This document shows, in pieces, positions 43,901 through 57,100 of a DNA stretch of 64,000 bases. Position 1 is the stretch's first letter, and each line of letters starts with the position of its first letter. A model generated the notes under the pieces. The model was not told the DNA's origin, did no database searches, and worked only from the letters and a program-made list of their open reading frames with translations. Source of the stretch: Calliopsis andreniformis (Eukaryota > Arthropoda > Insecta > Hymenoptera > Andrenidae); assembly GCF_051401765.1 (NCBI RefSeq), contig NC_135064.1, forward strand, positions 24,650,001 to 24,714,000, given 5' to 3'. Both the position numbers and the translations under genes were made by a program.

Positions 43901-45219
43901 TATCGTTACTGAGCTCTTTACTACTTCGACGTTGTCTGCACTCGTATTTATATCTACATATAAGTTTCACTTCGACCTGAGACACTGTTAGTGCCGCCGT
44001 CTTAAATATCTTCATCAGTAATATCTTTGCTACACTGTAATTATAGTTACTACATAGAAAAAAAAACGATAAGTACACAAGAGTAAGGTCTTGTTCACCT
44101 CTATGAATAGGCTGAATAAACAGTTCGCTCGAAACAGCTGGTTACGATCGAACATGCACGTGTTTTCAAATGCCAGTGGTTTATAGGTGAACGCTGAAGA
44201 GGAACGCATCTACAGGGTACTTTACTAACAATGAGAATGAGAATGAATTTAGCATTAGTTTCTAGGTTACAATTTTTTAAGTGGTTTGAGGACTAAATGT
44301 AGTGTAAAAAGTATAAAAATGAAAATAAGGAGAACCAGAAGGCCCGTAATTATTAATACAAAATTTAAAAGTGTTGAGTCTGGAACTTGCTTCTGCAAAA
44401 TCGAATTGAAATTCTACAACACTCAACCTAGACGGTGACTATGACTACATATTCTATTTCTCTCTATCTTATGCTCCCGAATATTCTAGGTCTCTCTACA
44501 ATATGGCTATATAAGAAAGAAGTGAGAACCCTTTTTTCTACTTTGCGAAAGATCATCCAACGCAAAAAACTGGGAACACATTTTTTTACCTCACGAAGGA
44601 TTGTTTGTTTACTCAGCTGGCCGGAGGCAAGTCAGACAGACACTTCCAATCCTTTTTTGCTGGTTCCCATGTTTTTTCTCAGCAAAGACGCGAGTAGCCG
44701 ACACAACGCTCACTCGCAGTTCCGAGAAATGCTTTGAGATTTTATTCACCCTTGCCTTACAATTCTTTCTTCGAGTTAATTTGAACAAATAGGTCATGTA
44801 TAGATATAAGTACTTTATCCACATGTATTGTACAGCTGAACAGAATGTGCCAATGGAAACGATTTTCTATCCTATAGCCTGACCCTTGCCTGACCTCTAT
44901 CTCAACTTCCACACTAACAAAACTCACAGTCGATTATTCTGCTTTCCTGACAAAATGCACCAATTTCTAAATACAAATAACAGTTAACGAACGAAGCCTC
45001 AATCGCAACTTCATCATTCTCCACTACCATCTCTCTGATACTTATCTAATCACTCCTCAAACATTCTTCCCCTCGTACTCAACCACTCTCCATAATCCCC
45101 AACGTCCCAGACTCCCTCGATATCCCATTTTTTCCCCAAGACCAGCCGCGCTCTCAATCACGAAAGAATCCAATTCCATAGTTCACCGATACAAAAACCA
45201 GTCTCGAGCCTCGAAAGCG
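40924..45219 (-). other. Exon-less upstream DNA
   Basis: CpG-rich pockets at about 41220-41660 and 42880-43330; otherwise AT-rich. No coding exon, RNA gene or ordered repeat recognised. Confidence 0.5.
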
Positions 45220-46020
45220 TGCGGTCGCTGAATAATCCCTAGCGGAATTTCCATCGGTATTCCGTGCGCCAGCCTCGGCGGTGGTATCATTAAAATCGCT
45301 TGACCTTTCCCGGAGAGGGATGAAGTACACAGCGGTGTCGTCCTCTCGGCGCGAGAGTCTGCGGTCAGAGGTTACGCCGACGCGGAGTACTGCTAGTTGC
45401 TAAATTCTCGAGATGGTGCGCGGCCGAGGGGGGTCATGTTCGCCGCGAGCTGGTGGCAAAAGCTCGACGGGAGAAAGAGGGGCCACCAGCTGCTACGGCG
45501 GAAAGAGAGAGAGAGAGAGAGGGAGAGAGAGGGGTGGGAGGTCGAAATTGCGGAGAGAAAGAGAGGCAAAGGTGGCCACGGACGAGGGAAGTTGCGGTTC
45601 CCGTGGTCGCCGCGGTTGCGGCTTAGGCAAATTGAGATAGTTCGCAAACCACCGACCAGCTGACCTAACCGTCACGCCAGGATGCTGCTGCCTGCTGCCG
45701 CGGCTGCTCTTCGGGCCAAAGGGTAAGGGGGGAACGGGGAGAATTTCGCAGTTGAAAAGGAAGCGGCGAACGCGAGAAGCTCGTTTCGACGCGGCGGTGC
45801 TTGCGGTCGCGGCAAAAAGCCCCTTTCTCGCGCGGCATCGCACGATCGTTCGCGAAAATGTTTCCCCGAAATGTTGCTCCGCTCGGCGTTTATAGGGATC
45901 GATAAAAAACGCTGCCGGAGCGATTCGGGGAAGTCGACTTTGTTGCTGCTCGAGGTTTGGAAGCGTCTGGGAGAAATTGGCGGTCGGCTTTTTTTTCGGA
46001 TTCAGCGGAGGGAACAGCTG
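45220..46020. other. CpG-rich pocket with GA repeat
   Basis: About 0.8 kb markedly richer in CpG than its neighbours, including a GA microsatellite at about 45504-45530. Such pockets can mark promoters in insects, but no TATA box, initiator or start codon with gro-like sequence could be identified here. Confidence 0.35.
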
Positions 46021-46378
46021 GAGATGGTCTGCCCTTAATATGCTATTATTTCGATATTCGGTGTACCTGGAATTTGGATTTACAGGAAATTGAGTATGTT
46101 AAGGGACACTAGACTTTCGAGTAAGATAAGAAGAGGAATGCAGAGTGTATTGCGTGAAACGCTATTGAATTTATGTTCGACTTGAATTTCAATTGGAAAA
46201 ATGGAACACTCAACTACAGTCTAAGAGGTGCCTATATAAAAAAAAATCAGGACAAAAAACTGAAGTAGAAAATCTGTACATTTATTGCAGGGGACAGCGA
46301 AGCGAACAGAATACGGTTAAATTGAGTGGATGTTACAGATGTCCACGGATGCTTATGAATTGGAGCTCAAATCCAGAA

Positions 46379-46438
46379 GGTCCTCGAGAGTGCACAACCT
46401 AGAGAGGATTCTGCACTTCGTCGTGCACTCTTGGGACC
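46379..46438. ncRNA. Pre-miRNA-sized hairpin (candidate only)
   Basis: Arm 46379-46398 (from GGTCCTCGAGAGTGC) pairs with arm 46420-46438 (ending GTGCACTCTTGGGACC) over 18-19 positions with G-U or bulge interruptions, leaving a loop of about 21 nt. Size and shape fit a short pre-miRNA, but I recognise no known miRNA seed. It could equally be a chance inverted repeat. Confidence 0.25.
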
Positions 46439-49400
46439 AGGCACGTTATCGTGCAATAAATTGGGACTGCTCTTGAGCCCTCGACGCTCTAATGAACGAC
46501 GAAAAACAGAATTTCCAAGTTGGTCGTCTGTACGACACAAATTAGGGATGAAGTGCTAACAGACCTTGGACGGAAGTGGTGTCTTAAGTAGCTTTCAGAT
46601 TGCATCTGTGTTGGTTTGAAAACGTAGTTGTATCTTTTGGGAAATTTCTTCTTAATGAAACTCCAATTCAGGAATACTTTTCTTAGTACTTATTATTTAT
46701 TGGAATTTCTATCGACACTTTTTTTTTCTTTAATATTAGAAGCCTTACAAATGTTCTAGGGAATTTTTCATTGCTTTTTACAGAAGGAAAGCAAAGTATA
46801 AAAAAGTGAAGAAATATTTTATATGACAGTTCTATATAAAGCAAAGCTTTAATTGACTACAATCGATGAGTTTTAAAAATAGAAATCAAAAGTCATTTGT
46901 CTTAGGTCCAAGTATAAAATTATCGTCATCGATTCACTATAATCAACAACCATCAGCAAGTATTAAATTTACCATGTTATCGACAATATCGCGTCGATAA
47001 TGTCTTGGTTACAAAAATCATAAACGTAGAACATTTTATCATGCTATTGATACTACGATAGGCCTTACTCTGCAAATATTAGAAATCAATCTTGATCGTC
47101 TATCGCTTATCTCGAGCACGTCCTTTCGATGGCCATGTCGATAAGGGGAACACAATTTTCGACTCTATGTTAGGAACATTATGGATGTCCTAAATTGGCT
47201 GTTTTTCGGCGGTTTTAAAATCTAATCCATATAATGGTGCTACTAACTCTTAGATACTATTCTAGGTATCATTGTTAGAGGTCCGGTACAAATTATATTA
47301 ATGCTCATAAGAAAAAATCTTAATTTTTTTTAGATATGATAGTAGATTAATCACTGACAACTTGAGACGATACACGATAAAATAACATACATGATATTAA
47401 ATTGAACTTGATTGCAACAAATACCTACAGTGTTACATATAAAATATCAATCACCCAAGTGTTAATATTATTTAAGTACCATCATAAAAACGAATTTAAC
47501 ATTCAGAAAATACACAATATTCCAATCTACCAATTTTCTACATTATTTCACGCACCAAGTAAAAGATTTGAACAAAATGTTAAAACTCTACTAAAGCTAT
47601 ATTGGGCTGTACCCCATCAAGTTCCACGCCCAAAAATCACCACTCCCCCTCAAAGAAAGAACCCCAAAGCCGAATCGACCGCAATTCCCCAAACCCTGCC
47701 CCCTCGCCCCAAGAAAGGCGAATCCCATTACCCAGGGTCGCAAGGAAATGAGGTTAGTCGTTCGCCCAAAGGGCCCAATCGAAACAGAACGAAAGCCCAC
47801 GTTTCCTGCCCTCGCGGTTGGTAGCGTCGACGCAGCCAGGGGAGGACGCAATTACAAATGGGCTTGGCGGTATCTCAGCGTCGATCAAAACGGCTGAGCG
47901 CCACTGGCAGTGGGTAAACAGTACTGTATTGTATTTGTGTGCTTAGCCCGGCAAATATTAGCCACCATATCGCTTATGGTGCTTGTTGAGCGAGGGTGAT
48001 GGTCGATAGTTGGCCGTGATGGTGGGAGTGGTGAAGAGGCTTCGTTCGTGAGCGAGCGAGCACGCACGAGTACGACGAACAGGCTCAGCCTCGTGTGCAC
48101 GCACACGTGTGAATCCCTCTACACAGACACGCGGAACGCACGCAAGCACGCAGGCGGGCGAGGGTGGTGGTGCGCGGTGTGTGATCCGTGGCTGAGTGGG
48201 TTTGTCCATCCGTCCATATAGGCCTGTTTGTCCTTGCTCTCCTTGTTTGAAGAACGTCGGGATCCCGGACTGTGCAAACTCCTCATTATTGCGAACAATG
48301 TACACAGAGTATAGCGCGTGCGTGCGTGCGGGCCTGCGTTTCAGCGCGAGCGCGCGAGAGACCTCCCTCTCACCGATTACGATTCACGCGTGTGAACGTT
48401 ACACGTGTACCCAGTCGGCGTGCACATCCTGTGTACGCACCTAGACGCAATTGAAATTTTTTTTATAACAGAAGGGATGATTTTCACGCTATCGAAGCAC
48501 TATTTGTAAAAACCGAGCTGGATCTCGAAGGGCGATTTCAACTTTTATCCTGTGTCCTGGTTAATACGACTCGAAATGTAGTATCAATCTTTACTGATCT
48601 TTAGCAAAGAACTGAAGGTCCAAATTCACTTCCCATACCTGCTATCGATAACAAACGATTTGTCACCCCATAAATTACAGATACTCTGCAATTCTTTTAC
48701 CATCACCACTATAAGTACTCGTTCCCAAATTATGGAAATAAATTTCCTCTGTTTTAGACAAACTTCCTGCTATAAATATAAAAAGACTGTCTCACGCCTC
48801 TCAATAGGGACCAAGGTTCCGTCTCGGTAGTATAATTAGGGAAGAAAGCTGGAAGTTTCGAGCAAGGTGGTATAAGGGTGAGGAGGTGAGAACAACGGGG
48901 TCTCGTTCTGAATAGCACCCTTCCCCTTCCCCACAGCCCGAATTTCCTACACCGTCCCGGGTGTGGATTATTGCGAGGGGACAGGATCGACTACGAAATT
49001 GAAGGGCTCCGGGCAATTTGGAACGGACCGCCCTAAAACTGCCGTCAATTTTCGCGTTAATGACCGAATTCGGGAAATGGTACTTGGACCCTCGTCACCA
49101 TTAAAATGCCTCCGTACGAGCCTCGTGCTCCCCGTTACAGACCTGGAAAGCAGCCGACTCGATTTCGTGAGAGGCCTCGACTGTCTCTCGGGCCCCTCGT
49201 CGCCACCAATCGATTGCTTATTTTATACTCTGCCGGGTCCTGATTACAAATTAAAATCGTGCCTAGCATCGACAGAGCAGCAAAGCCGCTGCTCAGCCGG
49301 TTTCTCAGTGGACTCCCCTCTGCTGAACGTGCTCCAGTTTTTAAACCAGAGACGTGATTTACAGCTCCATTGACCAGATTTCGATCGATCCCATAGGTTG

Positions 49401-52400
49401 AAATGAAAATGGGTTATGAGTTAACTGCTAGCAGTTGCAATGTTAAGTGTTAAGGGGAATCCTCTAGGAACCTAGATCCTATTTTAGGTTTTTTAGCAGA
49501 CGTGGTTTTCAGTTCAGTGAAAGCTAAGTTCAAAACAGGGCTGAAGACAAGTGTGCCAATAATTATGAAAGTGGGATAAGTAAAAGAATCTAAAGAATTT
49601 ACATTAAAAAATAAGTGATAAATTCAAGTTCATTAGATTTTTGGCTTCGACCACTTTCACAATTAATGGTACAAATATTTTTTAGTGAATTTTCATTTTC
49701 ACCTCTTATGCCTGCAATTCATTCTGAAAAATATGCCCATCTGTATTGGAACACTCTACGATGTTCCTCATCCAATTAAAACAGGATGGAGATACATATG
49801 TACATCCACGATTCTATTAGTTTATTAATTTAAAAGCTTCCTGTATTGCGCGTCAGGTATAGTCACGGCCAATTACATCCAACGAATTGTGAAGACAATG
49901 TACGTGGGTTTCGAAACAGCAGAATGCTTGTAGTCGGCCCTTTGAGTATCGAACGTTGGTAGATGGAAAACACGAAACACGAGTAAGCTTCGTGAAAATT
50001 ATGTTACCGCCCTTGTGTTCTCCATTTTACAGGATTGTATAACATGATTAGCGGCATTTCCTTTGAACCTGGAGAACCAATTAGAGGGTTCACGCTTATC
50101 ATTTAACGCCCGCTGATAAATAAATGTGTGGAAACAATGCAACGAGGAGATAACCGTCAGTTTTCTCGAATTTGTTGCATTTAATGCCATTCCACATAAA
50201 ACGAGGAAAATATGAGGGGAATTACACGGGAATTGCGTTCTTGTAATTCTCAAACTTTACGATCTTACGATTCAAGCAAATGCATTACTCAGAATGCTGG
50301 AGGATCGTGCAGTGAAATGACTTTATCGCACACTAACTTGGCTAATAGCTTCAGTTTGATAGTTAGTCTCATTAGACTAACGAGAAGACCATTAAGAGGT
50401 GACTTAATTGTTTCAGTTTAAAAGATACTGTATTCTATTGCACTTAGAGGTATAGGAACATGTTCTACAGAAACTAGAAACTGCCCTATAATTTGGCTGC
50501 AGAAATTTTTCGTTATACACTTGTCTCTATTTTTATCATTTATTAGAATTAATCTATTATTTCTCTCTAGCAGAGCAAAAACAATTTACCAAGGCTCAAA
50601 TTCCCTACAAAAATTAACTATAGCAAAAATTTCCTAGGTCTCGGTTTATCAAAAATAGCTTAAAAAAATGTTATATCACAAATTACATAGATGAAAGTAC
50701 CGTTATCTCGTCTTATTTTAATCTAGAAAAAAGTCTCGCGTATTCCTGAAGATGAAAAGCATATCATAAACTCCAAATACAAATCATAAGAGCAACAACA
50801 CCGAAAATCGATATCACAAGAGATACAGGATTCTTTAAAGGAAGTGATCACTGCCACGTATAACATCAATGTTTCGAGCATCGCGATAAGATAATCCGAA
50901 TTATCAGCAACGCCCAACTGGCGACTATAGCTTAGCCACTCGACGCTAACACGACGACCAATTTTTCACTAAGCCCATTGACTGCCCTGACCCAAGGCAC
51001 GAGTCGACAAATATTGACAAAGTGGGTTACAAACAATACAACGTTTTTTCCGCTCCCCTTTTGGGGGCGAAGGATCGTCGAGCGCATAATATCGGCAATT
51101 TCTAGCTAAACGGCTGCTCTATGGTCCATGGAGAAGAGGAGCCAAACGGTCTACGAACAATGAGGCGATACTTAAGGACTCGTCGGCCAACCTTTGTTCG
51201 ACGCGTTCCACGAAGGACTCGGGCGACAATGGGCTGTTCTTGATTTCCATTGCTCGCCCTTTACAAATTAGACCGTATTATCGCCGCAACAATGCGGTTG
51301 CTCCTCTATTTTCTGCCCAGGGAACGCGAGTTCCAGATTGCCAAAACACCTCGCGACCTGGGACCTTGTCCAGGTGAGACGGGGAATTGTTAAGCACTTT
51401 GACCCTCAAATGGGTCACTTACAGGGCCTCCCATTTATACTCCGACACCTGCATAATTTTCAGTTCTAAACTGTGCTTTAGATGACTTGTGCAACGAGCA
51501 ACAAAAATAAATTGATGTATCTAAGATAGTACATAGGTAGCCAAAGCGACAGTGTTGTTCATAGTAAAAGCAGCTATCGTTATCTCAGTTGAATGGCTTC
51601 AATTTGCAAAATGTCTCAATATTTGTGTAACATCAAAGTTTGTTCTTCTTTGATTCCTCTTCTAACATTTAAAGAAGCAGTACCTAATAAATCAACAATT
51701 TCTTTTACGAAATACTATAGTACATCGTCGTTGCTTACTGAAAATTAGGATAGAAACTGCTTTTAATTTAAAGCTCGAATCACTGTGTTAAGCTTACAGC
51801 GTGCCTGCCATTAGATTTCCACATTTCAGAGTTAATTCCAGAATACACTATTGAATAGATACGTAGCCATACATGTAGAATTATTCATGGCATCCTTGAC
51901 CCCTCAGCTGTGTCGCGCTTCACATGGATATTGTCCATTAATCCGCCATACAATATCCACACTTCTTTCTTACTCCAAGTTCTACATTGATTGCTTCGAT
52001 TAGAATCACGTGGCAAAGATCGCGATAAATAATCGAAATTCAACATTCACAACTGAAGCGTAAGGTCAGTGACACTTCTAATAGAAACGATTGAATAATC
52101 GAATCGAAAGCACACGAGCAAAGATAGAAAAGTTTCCATGGAAAAATATATGAAATGACGGTTTTTTTAAAATTATTCCACGGTGACTCGCGTTCGAGGG
52201 TTGCGTCATTTTCTCGACGCTCGTAAAAACTTTGCTCGAGCGATTCCCTTGGTGAACCACGGGTCAAGGGGTCGTCAAAGGGGAATCGGTTTAATCGGCG
52301 GCTTAATCGCGCCGATACAGAGTCTTTACTGGTAACCTTAGCGAGCGTGTACAACAATAAACTAATGACCGACCCCAGATTGCGTAAAGCAGCGTAATAC

Positions 52401-54041
52401 GCCTCGATTCTCGGCTGCGTTCTTTTTCAATGCGCCCATGACGTATTTGCCAAGCCAGATCGTGTCGGAAGAGTTCACACGATTCGCTTAATTATGATAA
52501 AAAAAAAAAAAAAAACGGATAATTGTTCTGCTTACGAACTCCAGGAGAATATTAAAATTGTGTCGATCGATTGTTTGGTCAATTTTAATCGTCTCTTGAC
52601 GTAATGGAATCGTGTCTTGCCCTCTTTGGATAGATAAATTATAAATTGTGCGATTAATTCAATCATTTGGCCGCATAGTGAAGCGAAAAATGATAAGAAG
52701 GTTGAAAAATGTTCACTTTTTATAAACTGAGTTCAATTGAATTTTTTATCGTGAGAATTCGTGATAAAAAAATATAAGTAGTGTCATCCACACGGATAAT
52801 TTTAGAACTTACTGATCTGATTTTAATAAGCTTTGAAACGGTTTATAGTGTGGCTTATCAAACGAGGTAAACGACTCGCGAACATTTTGTAACGATTGCA
52901 ACCCAGGGACTCGTGAATCGATTTCTCGGTGGGCCAGTTTGGTGTAAACCACAGCCACCACTTAACAACACATTTCTATACAAGAAATTCACTTTATATA
53001 CGTATTGTGTTACGTGAAAATAGGTTTAATTAAACTTAAAAGAAAGGAAGTTCTTATACCTCCAAAGTTGCTCGAGTAAAACAGCCTTTATCTGCACCTC
53101 GAGTTTACGCAAAAATTTGTGCGCTATATTTGGAAGGCTTGCATTGTAACACTTTCTAAATATTGCGTAATAAAAGTGTCACAATAATGACAATTTCCAT
53201 TAAACTGATCGTCGCGATTGTTCTGGACGATGACCTTTCACCATTCAGCGCTGTCACTCGACCTTCGATTGCTCTGAACACGATGGGTCGCGACGAATTT
53301 GAAGATTCTATTTACAGAACGCGAAGTAAAGATTGCAGAAAAAAACCCCTTATCTGCCGAGTGGCAAGATAATTTCAGTGTAACACTCGATTTCGTTCGT
53401 CGGTCGCGAACCAATTTCAAGACGAGTTACGAAAGGAGCCACTTTAGATATTCGTCGATGTGTCAGCGGCGAATACGCACGTACACGCGGGCACATGTGT
53501 TATTTATAAGAGCAACGAATCCGCGTCGAGATATCGCACGATAACCGTGCAATTGCTTGGACGACTTATCGTCGAGCGCTCAATGTCGCTGTTTGACATT
53601 TCAGCAGTCTGGTATTTGGACGAAATGCACCTTCGACACGCCAGAATATTTCCGTTACCGAATTCGGCGGTAAATCTGCGTCATTAATTTCGAAGGTTTC
53701 AGATAAAAAAAACCGTGGGAGAGCACGTACAGTTTTGTGTTAGCGATATGAAAGACGTCAGCGTAAGTCTACAAATCTCGTGACTCAATTGGAGCAGTAT
53801 CAGCGAAACGTCAAAGATTGTTTTAATATTTGTCATCGTCGATGTCAACTTCGTTTAATGTGTACATGATCATGTTCCTAGATATAGTTCGCAGTATGCT
53901 AAAAAAAAAATTTAAAGCGTGAAGTAAGCAATGTACTGTCAATAGATTATGTAATTTTAATTAAGACAACCTAATTTTTTAGTGGTCAAGAGATTCAAAG
54001 ATAGGAAACGCAATCAATTTCAAATTTAAACATTTTTAAAT
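46439..54041 (-). other. Exon-less upstream DNA with CpG-rich pocket at 47.8-48.45 kb
   Basis: 47820-48450 is CpG-rich with alternating purine-pyrimidine stretches and CACGTG words at 48104-48109 and 48402-48407. A run of 17 A lies at 52499-52515. The rest is AT-rich or mixed, without recognisable coding sequence. Confidence 0.5.
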
Positions 54042-54181
54042 ATTCAAATATTCAAATATTCAAATTTTCAAATATTCAAATTTTCAAATATTCAAATATT
54101 CAAATATTCAAATTTTCAAATATTCAAATTTTCAAATATTCAAATATTCAAATATTCAAATTTTCAAATTTTCAAATTTTC
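54042..54181 (+). repeat. Perfect-register 8-bp array, (A/T)TTCAAAT x17
   Basis: Seventeen uninterrupted units of ATTCAAAT or TTTCAAAT differing only at the first base, followed by TTTC. The order of first bases is AAATAT AAATAT AAATT, so a 48-bp (six-unit) higher-order repeat occurs at least twice. Confidence 0.97.
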
Positions 54182-57100
54182 TACAAAATAATTCGACTAC
54201 TTTTTGTAGTGATGCAGAGAACACCTTATCGATTAGACAGAAGCTAAAAAATTTGTATTTACACAAGTATCGAATTTCATTTATCTTCGTTTATCTAAAT
54301 ATGTTTTCGATCAGATTCCTCTTAATCCTTTCTTGTTCTCTTTAATCAATACAAAATACAAACTTTATCAGAGAAAAAGGATCTGTACCTTGTACTCCGA
54401 ACCACATTTTTCATTTCATTCAGCAATGTACAAACTAAATCAAATTCCTAGAAATTCTCCAACTTTATCAACTCAAATCACCAACAGACTCAAAATCAAA
54501 TACAAAAAATAACAAAATCCCGAACTAATCCGCCTAAATGGAATACGCGCTGGAAAACAGTAATACCTACTACAATAAACCCCAAAGTATCCCAAGCATA
54601 CCACAACACTTCTCACTGATTACCAGAGTTCCGCCCCATTTAGCACCGATACTCCACGCGCTCCAAAAGCTTCTTACAAACGGGGCTCGAGCGATTATTT
54701 AAATTTCGAGAAGTCCGAGAAAAGTTTGCCTAGGTCGGTTATCCGAACGCTCGCGTTCGCTCCGTCGATTCGAAATCCCCTAGCCGCGGTGAAGTAGTCG
54801 ATCCTCGTACAACAATCGGTTCGTCTGCGAGTTTAAAGTATCGTCTGGAGGAGTGAACCGGAAGGAGGGGGCGTACGGGGAGGGCTGGTCCCTGTTAAAA
54901 CTTTCCGGCTGGAGTTTCGTAATGATCGGCGAGCCAGTTTGCCCGGAAATAATATTTGTACAGCTTGTACGTAAACAACCCTGGCGGCCCTCCAGAGTGC
55001 CAATAACACCGCCTGTGTCAACTCGGTCAAGCACCGAACCGCTTAAATGAGTCACGACGACGCGACTGGGAAGAAAGGTGTAACTCTTCGTCGGATTTGA
55101 AGTGAGTCAGGCCACGGCGCGGCAGAGGACTCCTCTCCGCTTTCACGACGCCGATAAAACCTACGAACCACTGACTGACGACGCGAAATTCCGCGAGGGT
55201 CGTTCCCTCTCTAGGAAATCGATTTCTGAATGTCTTTTAATAGTACAAAGCAAAAAGGTTGGTTTCAGGGATGCGAACAAGGGGTCTGTAAGAAGTTTCA
55301 AGTATAGAGATGTAGATATCAGGAATGTTCTGATTATAGATTATGAGACATAGGTAGAATTCATTATCTAAATGGGATTAGTCAAGGCTGATGGAGTTTT
55401 TTTTGAATGACATGTATCTTCGATTGATATTGATTAAGTGATTAGGTGAAAAGAAGAATGTGAGTCTTGGAGCGTGTTTACAGGGAGACAAGGATTTTGA
55501 TAGTGTCGAGGGCAGTTTAAGATCGTTGAAATATGTGCAAGATATCATCAAATTGGGTACCTAGGTAGGCCTTATTTTAGAACATTTGAGGTCAGAATGG
55601 CAGCACTCATAACAAATAGAATCCCCGTATTTTTCCAGGACGGCGCAGAAACACTCCAACTTCTAATCCAAACTTCTTATTAGACTACAATTTTGTTTAT
55701 TATGAGCTTTTAAATTATATTTGATTTCCACTTTCAAAACGCAAAATTCTATGTCGTATAAAAAATTTTTCCTCAATTCCACAACCCGAAAAAAATGCAA
55801 AAAATTCCTCTGAAATTTTTCCTTTCTTTTTTAGATTCCACCCCCTATAGAAAATAATTTATAACAAACGTAAACCTCGACATCGCCTGCCAATTTCTGT
55901 CCACAAAGCTCCAATAACCCCTCGAAACCCCTTGCCCCGATGACTTTCAATTCTTTTCCGATCCGACGTCACTGGTCCTCCAGATTCCATTTGCAGATTA
56001 AAACTGGCCGCCCCGTGTTCGCGTCTCCCTTTCCCGAGGCAACGATAAATTACCGCGAAACGATTTTCGATAGAACGAAAACAAAAAGGGGGTGCGACGC
56101 GACAGCCGTCGGGAAAGAATGGCCACCGTTTGGACATCGGTCGCGGCGATCCGCGGATTCGCAGGGTTGCGAGGAACGACGAGGGAGGGGTGGAGGTGGA
56201 AAAGCTATTTGCACGTCGCAAGATTTATAATGCGCGTCAATTACACGTAACACGCTTCGCTCATTCCGCGGTGTAATTCATCCCGCGTAATTACCAATGC
56301 ATATTGCGGTCTCTGCGGAAGCTTGCAACGGTACGGACCGCGAATTTCGTGCAATCGTACTTCGAAGCCCCTTCATTCGCCCCCACACCCCTGACAGCGT
56401 GTCCTCCCCTCTGCTTCTGGCTCGTCTCGATTTCAATTTCGCCCTGATCCTGCTGAATATATTCCACCGCCTCCAGCCCCTCCCTTCCTACGCTCTCTTT
56501 ATTCGTTCCTCTTTTATCCCCCTTGTTCCACCTTTTCTTCGAATCCACGCCAGACGACGATTACACAATCGACGATCGTTCTCGCTTTTTTTTCCCTCCC
56601 CGTGTGTAGTATCGCGATTCTGGTAATTAGGGATGAAATCGGGGAGAGTTTCGATTATCGTTCAGCTTCAATTGAAATGGATTGTTATCTGTAGGCAGTT
56701 GTATGTACTTCGATTTTTAGATACGTGTTATTGAACGAGGGGGGAAGATTGATTTGCACTGTTGTTTGTTAAATAAAATTGTTATCAGTGTTGGAGATAC
56801 AGTTGAATGGTTTTGGAGATATTTTTGTAAGTAATCGAGATTGCTGATTGTTAGTTCGAGTAGCTGCGGGATTATTCATTATTTTTAATGTGTCAGTGAT
56901 AAGATACGATGGACACGATAATCTGTGTAACTTTGGTGTTTCGTGTTTTTTAGAGGACGTACCTGTAATTGTAGAGAACAAAAGTGATCTTGTTTTTTTC
57001 TTTGAGCAATTTGATGCAACTTTCAATTTTACTAAATTCCTCCATCGATCAAGATTAATAGAAATCCCATTTACAACTGGATAATATAAAGAGGATTCGA

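Noticed and set aside
52499..52515. Poly-A tract as the tail of a retrotransposed copy
   Set aside because: No coding or SINE-like sequence precedes it and no flanking target duplication is visible.
37593..54181. CRISPR array interpretation of the spaced repeats
   Set aside because: Units are contiguous 8-bp AT words without spacers, in a eukaryotic intron.
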